From Streptomyces sp. Ag109_O5-1 (GTDB lineage: Bacteria > Actinomycetota > Actinomycetes > Streptomycetales > Streptomycetaceae), in NCBI RefSeq assembly GCF_003814875.1, contig NZ_RKQF01000001.1:2232001-2296000 (forward strand): a DNA stretch of 64,000 bases, read 5' to 3'. Below, piece after piece: positions 1 to 13,300 of the stretch. A program made the position numbers and the translations under genes. A model generated the notes under the pieces. It was not told the origin of the DNA and did not search any database. It saw only the letters and a program-made list of their open reading frames with translations. Position 1 is the stretch's first letter; every line of letters starts with the position of its first letter.

Positions 1-1292
1 GTTTCGCCACGGAGACCGGCTGGAGCACGTCGGCGAGCCCCGAGGCCAGCGATGTCGAGCCGGGATCCAGTGGCTTCCCTCTTGTCGCCGTCGCTCCCAA
101 GAGCGGACTGGTGATTCAGGCAGCCGCCGACGGCTCGCGTGTGCGTGCCTTCGCTCTCGCCAGCGGCAAGACCGTGTGGACCTTCACCCCCAAGGCCCTC
201 GCGGGCGTGCGTGCCGGTGTCTTCGTTCAGGAGGGCAAGCCCGGGGAGAAGGTGGTGCTGGCCCGCCAGGGCATGACCAGCGGAAGCGGCCTGAGCACGT
301 CGCGCCGCACGACGACGATCGATGTGATCGCGGCGGCATCGGCCGGCAAGGCGACCGCCGCCCATCACCTCGACCTGTCGGCGCCCGACGACACGGCTGC
401 CTCCTTCATGGCCACCGATTCCGGCTTTCTGGTCGGCCCGGTGACCGACGGCGTGCATGAGAAGGCCGTTGCGATCGACGCGGCCACGGGCGTCCAGCGC
501 ACCGTGGAGAAGACGTCGGTGACGGTTTCCGGCTGCGGCTCGGGGGCCTGCGCCGTACAGGCTTCTCCGGCCTTCGCCACGTCCCTGGGCGTCGTCTCGG
601 CCTTCCAGCAGCAGGGCGGCTGCGACCAGTGGACCGACGGCGGCACCCCGTGCACGTACGGATTTCAGGTCGGTGGCGCCTGGACCAGCACCAGCGTGGC
701 CCCCAGCGGCATGCACGTCGGTATCCCGCTCGCGGTCACCGGACCGTACTTGGTGGCCGCCTGGCACACCAGCGACACGCAGACCGACCCGCCCGCGCTC
801 TCCGACACGAAGAAGACCATCCTGGCGGTGCACGATCTCGCGACGGGGAAGATCAAGTCGCAGGTGAGCTGTACGTCCGCCGATGCGCTCACCCTTCAGC
901 CCGGGTCCGCGCAGTCCTCCACCCACCTTTCGCCGAACGGTGACTTCCTCGTCTCCGGGCAAGCCGGGTTCGACCTTGCCACCGGCCGCGGGCGCTGCTT
1001 CACCAGCACCACCAGCACCAAGGGCATCGATCTGACCGCCGTGGCCGATGACGGCACGGCGTACGGCATCGTGCACGTCACCGATGACACGGACGCCACG
1101 TCCCTGTATGGGCGGCTGCCGATCGCCCAGGACGGGACGGACACGCCCGATCGCGACTCGGCTCGTGTCAGTCTGCGCAGCGGAGCGGCCAAGGCGCTGC
1201 CCGCAGCGTCCGAGGTTCCGGTCTATGTGGCGTCTGACGGGCACGGGGTGTTCCGCACCCGCGGCGTGGTCGCGGTCTATCCCGGTTCCTGA
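1..1292 (+). CDS. PQQ-like beta-propeller protein, 5'-truncated by the window edge
   Basis: The reading frame is open from the first full codon (base 3) to the TGA at 1290-1292, so the true start lies left of the window; the internal GTG at 111 is not a convincing start. The visible 429 residues contain the repeating Ala/Ser-Gly-Lys-Thr-Val-Trp-type blades of PQQ/BamB-like beta-propellers (for example ALASGKTVWTF and LATGKIKSQV) and paired cysteines (CGSGAC, GGCDQW, TPCTYG) expected of an exported protein. Such proteins in streptomycetes are mostly secreted or membrane-anchored domains of unknown function; no enzyme activity can be assigned. It converges on the giant helicase gene with a 36-bp gap. 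Confidence 0.8.
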   Translation, partial: FATETGWSTSASPEASDVEPGSSGFPLVAVAPKSGLVIQAAADGSRVRAFALASGKTVWTFTPKALAGVRAGVFVQEGKPGEKVVLARQGMTSGSGLSTSRRTTTIDVIAAASAGKATAAHHLDLSAPDDTAASFMATDSGFLVGPVTDGVHEKAVAIDAATGVQRTVEKTSVTVSGCGSGACAVQASPAFATSLGVVSAFQQQGGCDQWTDGGTPCTYGFQVGGAWTSTSVAPSGMHVGIPLAVTGPYLVAAWHTSDTQTDPPALSDTKKTILAVHDLATGKIKSQVSCTSADALTLQPGSAQSSTHLSPNGDFLVSGQAGFDLATGRGRCFTSTTSTKGIDLTAVADDGTAYGIVHVTDDTDATSLYGRLPIAQDGTDTPDRDSARVSLRSGAAKALPAASEVPVYVASDGHGVFRTRGVVAVYPGS

Positions 1293-1308
1293 CCTCCCAC
1301 CGTGCTGA

Positions 1309-1355
1309 GCCCCGAGCATCGTCGTGCCCTACCTGCGGCCGACGCCGCTCGGGGC
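1309..1355. terminator. Candidate terminator hairpin between convergent genes
   Basis: A perfect 9-bp inverted repeat (GCCCCGAGC at 1309-1317, GCTCGGGGC at 1347-1355) is followed by GTTTT. It lies 16 bases after the stop of the propeller gene and overlaps the last codons of the convergent giant gene. The loop is long (29 nt) and can itself form GCGGC/GCCGC, so this is a plausible but not strong terminator. Confidence 0.45.
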
Positions 1356-4300
1356 GTTTTGCTGCCCGTGAAGCCGGTGATCGGCCTGCTCTCGCTCGGC
1401 CTGCCCCCGGCGTGTCGGGCGTGGCGGTGCTGCGGCGGAGCCTGTGGAACGCTGCGGCACCGCGGTGACTGCTTCCTGGGCTGCCTCCATGGCACTGGCC
1501 AGGAGATCGTCGGGGATCTGTGCTCCCCGTGCCTGGGCCGTGGTCCGCAGCGCCGCAAGGAAGGCCTCTGCTGTCAGTCCGGACTGCGGGGAAGCCGGTG
1601 ATCCCCCGGCGGGTGTCGCTCCGGCGATCTTGTCGGCGGTGGCCCGCGAGTTCTCCGCGATCGTCTGCAGGACGCCCGCGGCCCGTTCCTCGGCCGGGCT
1701 GGTCGCGGCAGCCCGCGCGAAGTCCGCGCGGTCCTGCATCCGCTGAGCCTGGGCTTTGAAGGTGTTCGCGGTGGCCGCCCGCCGGCTTCCCTCTGGGGAG
1801 GACGGCGGGCGGCGCCGTCCGGTAGCCGCCTGCTCGATCCTCGACGGACCATCGGTCGGTGTCGGCCGACGTCGACGAGGCAGTTGTGCCCCCTCAGCGG
1901 CCTCCTGTTCTCCTGCTGCCTGCGCCTGCCCGCTGGCAGGAGTCTGCGCAGCCGGGGAGGGAGCGTCCTCCCGGAGCGCCCAGTCTCTGTTCGTCTCGCC
2001 CCGCACGTAGGCGAAGCCCTCGCCCGCCAGATGCTGCGGTACCTCGTTGCCGCGGCCTTGCAGGAAGAGGTCTACGGACTCGTTCGCCCGGCGGCCGGCG
2101 TCCGTCCTGTTGCCCGGGCGCGCGTTCTCGTGGTTGAGCAGACTCATCAAGTCCCGGCGGGACAGCCCGCGATCGGGCTGGACATCGCGTCGTACGGCGG
2201 TCCTGACTTCGTCGAACCAGGCTGCGGTCAGTGGTTCGCTGGCCGGCTGCCATCGGGGCGCGGGAGTGCCGGGCGCCGGACTCTCGTCCAGGAGGCTCTC
2301 CGCGTCGCCGGGTGTGACCAGAACGTCCCGGACGCCGCCTTCCCCCTGGGGCCCGACGATGCCGAGCTCCTCCATGCGCGTCAGCAGGGCGTCGGCGTCG
2401 GCTGCCGGGATGTCGTAGTCGTAGCTCAGGTCCAGCGCCAGGGCGTACTCCTTCGCTGCCACCTGGAGCACGACCGCGCGGAACCGGTCCGGATCCTGCG
2501 CCAGGCTCTTGTCCGCCGGAGCGGGCTCGGCTTCGGCTGTGGAGGGTCCTCCCGGCACGGTCTCTTCGCCCGCTGCGGGCCTCTCCTCGGCCGCCTCGCC
2601 GACGGCGGATTCGTAGGTGCCCAATGGAGTGCTCACGTCCTCGGGCAGGTGACCGTGGAGGTGGGCGATGTGGTCTTCGGCAGCGTGGCGCAGGACGCGC
2701 AGCATGTTCCACCGCAGCCCGTTCTGGCCGCCGTTCGCGGCCAGCCGGTTGATCAATGCCTGTGCCCCGGACGAGATGATCTCCAGGGTGCGGACCCACA
2801 ACGCCCGCCCGGTGCCCAGGGTTTGGCGGTCGGCCATGAAACGACCCACGCCGAGCCACCCGTTGTTGACGGCTTCGCGCACCGCAGACCACACGGACGC
2901 GATCCGGCGCCACACCGGAAGCTGTGTCAGGGACCCGAGCCGCTCCGAGACCGCACCGTAGATGCCACGAATCGACTCGACGCTGTTCGACAGCATCGCG
3001 CGCACACGCCCCTGGTCGCCGCCGCCCGTGCCGTTCCCCGCATCCGGGCGGCGGTCAGCGAGCCTCTCGGTGAACCAGTGCCAGGCGCGGCCCAGCTGGT
3101 CGGCCAGGTCGATGCGCTGGCCCGCGGGCAGCAGCCCGGTCAGCCGGTCCGCGCGGGTCGCGGCAGCCCGATGGAGTCCCCACACCGCCCGCCAGCCACG
3201 CGAGTCACGCTGGCCCGACCGTTCCAGGCGCCTCGCCAGGTGCATCGCCCCATGGGAGATGGCCCGCGCCGTACGGGCTTCGATCGTCCGGTTGATGCCG
3301 TACGCGCGGATGTCGCGCAGCGTCGTCTCGGCGTAGGTCAGCAATGCCTCCCGCACGGCTCCGCGGAGTTGCTGTCCTGCCTGGCCGATCGAGCGGATCA
3401 TCGTCCATTCAGGGGTGCCCCAGTAGGCGCCTGCCTCGGCCGCGGCGTTGCCCATCGCCGCTTCGAGGGCATTGGCGTCACCGGCCTCGACCGCCGGGTC
3501 CTCGGCCGCCGGCAGGATCGGGTCGGCGTCGATGCTGGTGAGGATCTGGGACAGTGCCTGCCGAGTGGCGACGTACTGTTCCCGCAGCCGCTGTTCGTCC
3601 TCGGCGCTGAATCGGGGCCGGGGCGTGAGCGTTTGTGTCTCCGCCGGGGCTTCTGCGCTGCGCAAGAGGGCGACGATGTCCTCAAAGTGCCGGTCGAAGT
3701 CGTCCTGCCCCGGAACTTCAGGTTCTCCCGTGACTGCTTCGGCCGCAGCCATGCGTTCCTCCTCGATCAGGGCCTCGTACTCCCGGTCCACTTCCATCGC
3801 GGCCAGTTCTTCGGCGGAAACCGGCTCGTCTTGGTCATCGATGCGGCGACGAACGCCCTCTTCCGGGTCCGGCTCCCACTCCGCGCTGCTGTAGACGACC
3901 CCGCCTACGACCAGGTCATCGCCGATGACGTCCCTGAAGAAGTCGAAGTCGTCGGCGTCCGGTTCAGCCGGCGCAGATGTCTGCGCCTCCTGCGGCTCGG
4001 GAGTCGGTGCGGACTCCGGGGTGCTCTCCTCCTGCTCCGTCGGCAGCTCGGCGATCACGGTGGTCGACTCCGGCTCGGCCGGATCGGACGAAGCCGGTTT
4101 CGGTCCCGTGCTTGTGGTGGCGGCGTCGGCCTCCCGGAGCGGTGCCGGCTCCGCGTTCGGCGGTTCCTGACCACGTTCTTGTGCTTGCGTCGGCGCGGTT
4201 TCGAGGCCCGTGGGACCGTCGGGGCGGTCGGCCAGACGCGTCTCCTTGAAGCGGGAGAGCAGCCTGGCCCCGCCATGTTCGCTGCCGAGCAGGATCTGTA

Positions 4301-7300
4301 CGTCCGGGGTGGCTTCCAGACGGCCCAGCTGTTCTTGTGCCTGGGTGTACACCGCGAGGAGCAGGCGTCGATCGTCCTCGGACGCGAACGCCGTACGTGT
4401 CGCCAGCGAGCGCCCCGCTTCGGCGACGGTCGTGCGCAGGTTGCGGCAGGCGCTGAGCAGATCGTCAGCCGAGGAGTGGGTGGTGTCGGCTGCCAGGATC
4501 GCGCCGCGGAAGGCCGTCTGGATACGAGCCGCTTCATTGGCGTCCGTGAACCCGGTTTCCTCCTGCAGTTCCCGGGCTTCGGACAACAGCAGCCGGCCCG
4601 TGGCCGAGTTGGCCCAGGCGTCGTAGGCGCTCTCCGTGGCCCACAGATCGTCCAGGAAGTCGTTCTGGTACTCGTACGGCAGGTGCGGGGGCACGGTGGT
4701 GGCATCGGGTGCCACGGGAACGGCGGGCTGTTCCTTGTCGGCGCGGGGCGCCTCTTCGGGCGCGGTGACGGAGTCCGGCGCAGTGGTGGGTGATCCAGCG
4801 GCGGGGGACGCCTCCTCCTGCTCGGGCTCCGCCACCACGAGCGCGTCGCCAGCCGTCGCAGAGGCGGTGGGCGCGGGGGCGAGAGGGTGTGGTGCGTCTG
4901 CGGGAAGGTCGACGAGCCCGGCCAGCGACTGCGGAAGAAGAAGGGGCTCGACATGATCGTCCGGATAGCCGCCGGTCTCCCACGTGTACGGACGCAGATC
5001 GCCCGGCCCGACGACGAGGTCTCCGACGACGAACACTTCGGTGTCTGCGCTGACGACGGGACGCTCTCGCACGATGAACGGCAGCCGTTCCTCGGACACG
5101 CCGGTGATGCAGTCACCCGGTGTGAGCTCGCTGAGGCGGCAGGCGCCTTTGAACCGGTCAGGCAGTACGGCCCGGAGCGCGGTCACCCGCTCCAACGTGG
5201 CGATGTCGGCAAACGAGGCCTCCATGCCGCCGAAGTCGATCGGCAGCATCTGCCCCTGTTCCCAGTTCTCGGCGGCCCGGATCCGTGCGACTCGTTCGTC
5301 CGCGGTACCCGTGACGTGAGCTTCCAGGGCTTCCTTGATCACGGTCGCCCTGGCGGCGACACTGATGCGCCAGAGCTCATTGTCGGCTGCCTTCCAGCGG
5401 CCCGACTCACCGACTACCTCGAAACCCTGCTCGCTGCGGGACATGGCGTTCCTGGTCCGCCATGCTGCCGCCACCAGCTGACGCCGTTCCGGCGGCAGAG
5501 CCGGACGGAGCCACGCAAGGACCTTGGCCATGGTCAACCGTCCGGCGCGGACCGTCGTCACGGCGTCGCCAACGGTCTTGACCTCGATCTCGATGGCACC
5601 GCTTCGGGAGTAGACACTGCCGAACTCGTTGCCCGCCTCGTTGTAACCAGGCTCCGATGGCAGTCCAAACCAGCCCTCATACAGTTGGGGGGTCGCCCTC
5701 TTCTTCTGGTCCATTTCGAAGATCAATTTGCCGAAGTCCCACACGCTGATCTTGCCCAGCGCCTCGGCGATGTCCCGGTCACTCAATGGCTCGGGTGCGC
5801 GCTCCTCCTGCTCGGCGGGGGCTGGAGGCTCGCCGGTGTTCTCGGCGGCCTCGATGACGGGTGCCGGGGCGTCCTCCGTCTGGGACTCTGCAGCCGGCTG
5901 CGCCTCGTGGGTGGCGATGAGGGCGCGCAGGCGGGCGTACTGCTCGGTGACCGTCGAGTTGGACAACTCGGCGATGCGTTCGCGGGCCCGGTCCACCTGG
6001 ACCTTGACCGGGGCCAGAGCCGCGTCGATGTTCGGCCACACCTGCTGGCCGTCGGGGCTGTAGGAGGTTCCGGCGAGCCCCATGACCTGCTCCAGGGCAT
6101 CCCGTGCGGCGGCGGCCCTGACCTTGCGGCTGCGCGCCGCGCGCTCGATGTCGTCCACGGCCTCCAGGCAGAGGATCAGGGCCTGGCGTACCAGCGGGTC
6201 GGTGAGTTCCGGCAGACGGTGCACTTCAGCGAGTTGGGCGTCGAGTTCGGCCAGCTGGTCCGGGTCGCCTGCGCGGGCCTGGATCAGGGTCTCGAAGCTG
6301 TTGAAGGCCTCAACGGCGAGCTGGTCGATCCGGGCGCGCAGTTGTTCCGCAGCCTGGGTCACCAGGGTGTTCAGGGCGGAGTCGGGCTGCGCGAGTTCGT
6401 TCTGGGTGTGCCGGAGGTTCTCCTCGAACTGGGCCCAGGGGTTGTCCTGTTCCCAGATGTCGCGGACCTGGTTGTCGCCGAGAGCCTCACGCAGTTCACG
6501 GGCGAGGTTGGGGATCTCGTTCTTCTGTCCACGGCGGATTCCTGCTGTACCGCGCTTTTTGATCTTTTGGTCGTCCCAGGGCAAGGGTGCGATGCCCGGT
6601 TCGGCGTCCTGTGCGGCAGGGGCGATCGTCTGCTCGTCGGCGGGCAGATCGTCTGCCTGGCCGGCGAACATGGACGGCTGGTCGGCGCCGTTGAGTGGTT
6701 CGCCGGCATCCTCCCAGATGGGGGCGGCTAGCTCGGGCTGCCACTCGGGGCCGGGTTCCGTCTCTTCGGGCCGTGTCGTGTCCCACGTCGCGGCTTCGCG
6801 CTCGTCGGTCGACTCAGGATCGGCAGGCTCTGCGGAGGCCGTAGCGGCCTGGTGAACTGGGGCGGCTGGCTCATCGTCTGGCGCCTCGCTGACTGCGGGC
6901 TCCGGCTGTTCTTCGGGGACGGCGTCCGGCTTCCTGCTGTCAAGGGACGTTGGGGGCACGGGCGGTTCAGGGGCGGCAGTCTCGTCAGCGACGACGGGGG
7001 CGGGGGCGGCTTGCTCGGGTGCCGCAGTGGCAGCGATCTCGGTTGGGAAGGTGTCCGCGAGTGTGCCGATGGAGTGGATCCAGCCGAGGGAGCCGATGTC
7101 AAGTCGTTTCCTGGCCCGGGTCACCGTCACGTAGGCCAGGCGCAGCTTGTCCTGTGCGGGCAGGATGAGTTCGCCGGTCTTGGTGTCCTCCTTGGGCTGG
7201 GGGAAGTCGCTCCAGACCTGGACCTGGTCCCATTCGCGGCCCTTGGACTTGTGGGCGGTGGAGACGACCAGTTCGGGGCGGGTTTCCTCGTCGCGGGCTT

Positions 7301-10300
7301 CCTCCGGGACCAGGTCGCGGATCATGTTGATCAGGCCCTGGGGTGTGTAGCGGTCGACGAGCCGTACGAACGTCTGCAGGGTGCTCGCGTCCTCGTCGGA
7401 CTCGGCGTACTCCTTGACCTCGTTCCAGTTCTCGAAGGCCGACAGCTCGGGGTGCTTGGTGCGGCGGCCCTGCTGGAGATCTCGGGCGGCCCGGGCGATG
7501 TCTTCGATGTCCCGGCCGCCGCCGACGAGTGCCACGCGCTTGCCGGCCTCGAACCCCGCGAAGACAGCGGAGATGGCGCCGACGTTGCTGTATGTCAGGA
7601 TCGCATCGGGCTCTTCGACGGTGCCCAGGACGGTGTCGAGGGTGGGTGCTCCTTCCAGCCGGAGGTCCGATTCGAGGAGAGAGAGGTAGGCGTTGCCCAC
7701 CTCGGCGACAGCGGGGCCGAACCGCCAGCTCTGTGTCAAGGGCAGGACGACGTCGGCCGGCCAGTCCCGCAGGGCATCGACGGCGCCGCGGAATTCGTAG
7801 ATCGCTTGATTGCTGTCGCCGACGACGATGATCTGGGCGTCCTGGTCCTGGATCACCTTCTTCAGCACGGGATTGATGTCCTGGGCCTCGTCGAAGAAGA
7901 TCGTGTCGAAGTTCAGGCGCGGGTCTGACAGGGCCCAGATCTTGAGATAGTCGTCGTGGTCGAAGAAGATCTTGTTGCTGTTCGGATCCGCGATGTCCGC
8001 CCAGGCCCGGCGGGCGTACCCCAGCAGCGTGCGCGCGGCGGGGACGTGCGCCCACTTCTCCCCGAGGTGCTGGCGCCCGAGTTCGGGATCAGCACTCTGC
8101 CGGTAGCGGCGGAGCGCCCCCATCACGATCTTGGCGATGTCCTCGGGCCCGACGCGCTGGAGGTTGCCGTCGCGGTCGCCGACCCGTATCTCAGCGGTGA
8201 TGCCGAGCGCTGCCGCGACGTCCTTGGGACGCCGGGCCCCGCTGTTGCGCGAGCCGGCGATGGAGACCTTCTGCCGGTAGGGGGTGTTGCGCAGATCCTG
8301 CAGAGCGAAGGAGTGGCTGGTCCGGGCGGTGACGTTGCGACCGAACTTCTGGCCGGCTTCGTCGGCGATAGCCCGGTTGAAGGCGATGTAGCCGATGCGC
8401 CGCTCCAGCATCTGCGCGGCGATCATCACCAACGTCGAGGTCTTCCCGGTGCCCGCGAGCGCCTGCACGGCAACGTGCTTGCCCTCGACCGCCGCGTCGA
8501 TGATCGCCTGTTGCTGAGCGGTTGGAGGGTACTTTCCGCTGGCCACGGCCGCGACCGCGCCCTCCTGGGCGTCCCGGGCCGCGAGGAAGGCCCGGATTTC
8601 CTCCAGGAGCTGCTCCTTCTGCCCGCGCATGCCGTTGTAGCGCCAGCGGCCCTTCTCATACTTGAAGTTCCGGTCCCGCTTCAGCAGCTCACGAAGACCG
8701 TCCTCCGCGGGGGCGCCTGTCGTGCCCGTGACGTAGGTACCGGTCCTGTCGCTGACGATCTTGAACCGGCTCGTCCAGGGTCCTTCGGCCGCAGTCTCCG
8801 GCTCGGTCGACGTCACGCTCTCCTCCTGTTGCTCGTCGGCCGGGGACATCGGTCCGGGTGCGGGCTCCGGCGCCGTAGCCGGTGCGGCCTTTCCCGCCTG
8901 CGCGGGGCTGCTGGGGCCGATGTGACCGATGACGACGCGGTCTCCGAGTGCGCCGATCAGTTCCTTAAGTGGCGCGGTCCCTTGTTCGGACTGCTCGGCC
9001 TGCGGCTGGGCATTCCGAGCGGGTGCGCCTGTCGAGGGGGCGTTCTGGGCGGCGAGCGGTAGCCGTCCCAGGGCCTGTGCATAGGGCAGCCGGACGAGTT
9101 CCTCCACCTGCTCCCAGGTCAGCCCGTCCTCAAGCGGCAGCAGCCGGGCGTTGGTTCGATGAAGCAGATCACGGGGGAGCACCGTGTACCCCGTCTTGGA
9201 GGTGAGTGCGAGTTTGCTCTCGGGGGCGATCAGGACGCCGTGCAGTGCATCGCCGTACCGCCTGTCTTCCTCGGCGGCCTGCAGCAGGATCACGGCGTCG
9301 GGGACCACGCCGTTGGGATAGGTGAGGGTGGCTACGACTGCGAACTGGATCTCCGCGTCGTTCGGGGGGCTTTCGTCGTAGCGGGGCAGTGCACGAAGGT
9401 GCGCCTGGGTCAGTGGTTCGACGGCACTGCTCAACAGCTGCTGAGTGTCGACGGATTCGGGCCCAGCGGGAGCGATCTGTTGGGGATCACGGGGGATGGC
9501 GCGTTCCGGGTCGGCAGACGCTGCCGCGACGTTCTGGTCCTCGGCCAGGTTCGCCTGATCCGCAACAGCAGGGCTCTCGGCCGGAGCCGGCTCCTCCGGC
9601 AGGTCCGGGGCGGGGCCCTCTTCTCCGGTGAGGGGCAGCCGTTGCAGAGCTTGCTCGTGGGGCAGCGCGGCCAGGGCCTCTACTTCTGTCCACGGAACAG
9701 CGCGGGCGAGAGGCAGTACCCGGGAGTTGGCCATGCCGAGCAGGTCAGCTGGACTGTACTGGCCGTTGAGACTTGAGGACAGCACATCGTTGGGCGGCAC
9801 GATTTGGGCGCCGCGGATCAGCGGCTCGTCCTCGGGGTCCTCCTCCGGCTCGACCGTCTGGAGTAGAAGCAGGACGTCATCGACGTGGCCGTCACGGACC
9901 CTGAGTGTCGCGAGGACGGCCAGGTGGGCGTCCGCACCATGGTTCCGATCATCATGGTGAGGCAGTGCGTCCAGGTGCTGCTGCGTCAGGGGACCGCGGG
10001 CCTCAGCCCGCCTCGCCGTCAGTTCGTCTCGCTCGGTTGCGGGCGCCGATGCGGCGTCAGCAGCCTCCACCGTTGTGGCCGCCGCGATGAGGCCGGCTTG
10101 AATGTCGGCGATCGATTGCGCGGCGACAGCGTCCCGTGTTTCTGGCGGGCTGGCGTCAAACCAGTCGCGCCACCGGCCGTCGTTGCCGTCCGCGTCGGCG
10201 ATATCAGCCGAGGCCAGCCAGTCGAGGAGCTGGGGTTGCAGGGTCTCCGTGTCCGGTGACTCGGCGAACCACATCCGAACGACCGGGCTCGCGAGCGCGG

Positions 10301-13300
10301 CCCGTACCGCCTGTTTCCTCGCTCGGCCGTGGTGGCGCTCCAGGCTCTCGGCGATGAGCTGTTCGAACTCGGTGCGCTGACCTGCCGGCTCACCGGCAGA
10401 GGTCGCGGAATGTTCAACGTCCGATGCAGCTTCCCGGCCGGCATTCACCTCGGCTCTCTGTGTCTCCCTGGCTGTGCGGTGAGTCAAGTGCAGCCGGACG
10501 AGGTGCTGCTCGGTTTCGTCGAGCAGGCGGGCGAGGAAGTCGCGGGCGTCTCCCGGCGCTTCCGTACGCTCCAGTTCGCGCGCGAGTTCCCCCGCGGCAG
10601 TGAAGGCCAGTCGGTAGGCGTCCACCGCTTCGTCGAAGGGACGAGTCCGGTGAACGCTGGCGTGACCGATCGCCTTCGCGCCCTGCCAACGCAGGCCGAA
10701 CTCGGAGCGCAGGGTGTGTATGTCTGCCACAGCCTGGGTCAGCAGACGGGAGTCCGTCGGAACAGCGACGATCGAACGCGGATGTATGCGCGTGTGCGGT
10801 GCGGCGTGGTAGTAGCCGTCGCGGTCGCTCGTGCTCGTGGTGATGACGAGCGTGCGGTACGACAGCTTCTTGGAGTTCGGCCAGCGCTTGAACCCTTCAC
10901 GGACCACATCGCCGCGCTGGAGAACGGCGCGGTCGTTGGTGTACGGCGCGAACCCGTCGGGGATCTCGACGGCGGCCGGCCCCTTGAACCACGAATCCGG
11001 GGCTCCGGAGGGCGGTCCGGGCGGCCCCTCGGGCAGCAGAGGAGCCGGAAGGGCGTCGTTCACCTGCTCGAAGAGAAGGTGCAGCCGGTCCACGGCCTCC
11101 CGCATCGTCTCTGACGTGTAGGGGTCGGCGGACCCGTCGGCCGAGGCGCCGCCGGCCGTGTGCGCCGTGGTCTGGGCACTGGTGCTGTTGCCTGACGCAG
11201 TAGTCGTCTCAGGCTCGGTGGCTGCGGATGGAATCGGGGATTCGACCACTGCGCCGGCTTGTCGTACTGCGACCGCATCGGCGGGGAGTTCGTTTGGCGC
11301 GGCGGATACGGCCGCATACACCTGCTCGAAGGCGCCCTCCGCGTACCGCTGCTCCACTTCCTGCTGGGAGTGAACGAACCAGTCCCGGAACCGGTCGCCC
11401 CCGGCGCCGGTCGCCGACAGATCGGCGTGACCGAGCCAGGCCATGAACAGTTGAAGGGCTTCCTCACGTGATCGCCCGTCCCCAAGCAGCGACCGAAGAC
11501 CCTGGTCGGCGAGGGCCGCGCGTACAGCGCGTTGCTGAGCGTCGTCACGCATCCCTGCAGCCCAGCTATCGGCCTCGGCCTGAAACTCGGCGCGCCTGCG
11601 CTCGCGGTCGTTCTCATCGGCAGCGGGCGAAGCCGCCGACTGCTCATCGGGGACGGACGGGCCGGACTCTTGCGACTCGGGTGCCACGGCCTGCGCACGC
11701 AACGCCCGGTGTGCACGAGGGCCTGCCAGATCGAGGACCTGGCGGCGTCCGTCCTCTTTGAGGTACGTCCACAGCAGGTGTTCCGAGCCGCCGTCCCTGA
11801 TCAGTTCGTCGGCGGCTGTCGCGAAGACAGCGAAGAAGTCGGCCTGTTCGTTGGCGTGCGCGGCCTGGACCAGGGCACGGTTCTCGCTCGCCGTGTTCAC
11901 CAGCCACTCCGCGACGTCCTCGGGATCGGGGGCCATGGAGTCGCGCAGCAGATCGCGAACCGTCCGCTGGATCACCGCACGTACGGCGGGAGCGTTCCAG
12001 GCCGCGGGTACCGGACTGTCGGGCAGGTGCTCGCTGAGCCAGGCGTCGACCTCCTCGTCGGACACGAGTGAGTCGGTCAGTTTCGCCGCTCGTACCAGGA
12101 GGGGCAGCACGGCATACGAGGGCAACGCCAGGCCCGGTATATCAGCACCCCGCAGGTCCGGGACCTCTTGCACGGCGCCGGTGCGCTCGGCGGGGATGGA
12201 GACGTTGACCAGCAGGTGTCCCGCGGCACTCCTGGCCGCCACGGTGATCTCGATGCGCCTCTGCTGCCCACCTGACGGTTCACGCCCAGCCACCTGGCCG
12301 GTCGGCAAGGAGGGCTGCTCGTCCTCACGCACGTCAGGATGAAGGGGGCTGCCCGGTGCCGGGTCGGGCTCCGGGCCGACCGGTTCCGAGCGTTCGCCCT
12401 CGGTCTGCGCTGCCGGGAGGGCTGGGGTCCCGAAGATTTCCTGCCAGTTGCCTCCCCGCTGGGCGGTCGCGGTGATACGCGAGGCCAACTGCACGGCATG
12501 CCGCTCCAGCCTGCGGAAGCGGCCCATCACCACGGGAGCCCGGTAGCGCTCCTCCTCCAGATTTCGGGCGAGGATCAGAACGGCGTGAGCGAGCTTGGTG
12601 CAGCGCTCGACCAGAGTGCCGGCGGGATGTGTGAACGGATCCTGCACCCGGCCCACCGGCCCGTCGCACAGCTCCTCCATGGCCAGCCACACCGCCTGGC
12701 CGTCCGGTCGGGTCGGCACCCCTTGGTCTGTTTGGCCCCGTCCGATCAGACGTCGGCCTGCCGGGGTTTCCTTCATCTCCGACAGCGCGCCGTACATCTC
12801 CCAGAAGTCGTGCTGGGCATCGTCCTTCGACGTGTACGGCGCGCCCACGGGGATGACGATCTCCGAGGCCGCGTCCTGCTCGGGCTCCTCGACCATGCGG
12901 AAGGGACGTCCCATGCGGGTCAGCTCGGCGGTCAGTTTCTGCACCCGGATATCCCGTGTGGCCTGGCTCTGGTTGCGCTTCAGGTACCAGAAGCCCTTGT
13001 TGCGGCTCCACCTGAACTTGAGACGGTCCAGAGCAGCGCGTACGGGGGCGTCGGCGTCCTCTTTGGTGGTACCGCGGACCACGGTGCCCCGGTAGTGGTG
13101 CTCGATCTCCAGGGCGGGTCCGGTGGGCGGAGGGGTCTGTTGCGGCTCGGGGGCGGGCTGTTCGGCGTCGAGTCGCCGACGGCGCTGAGCAACGCCTGCC
13201 TGCACGGCCGCGACGGTCTCCGGGCGTGCGGTGGAGGCGCGGCAGGCGACCGCGTGTTCGTAGGAATAGCGGACGAGGTCGTCCAGCCGCTTGGCGTCGT

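Noticed and set aside
1884..4793. 969-aa plus-strand ORF opposite the giant gene
   Set aside because: Antisense shadow: low-complexity Arg/Gly/Leu sequence, no family motifs, and the minus-strand frame codes clearly for the giant protein.
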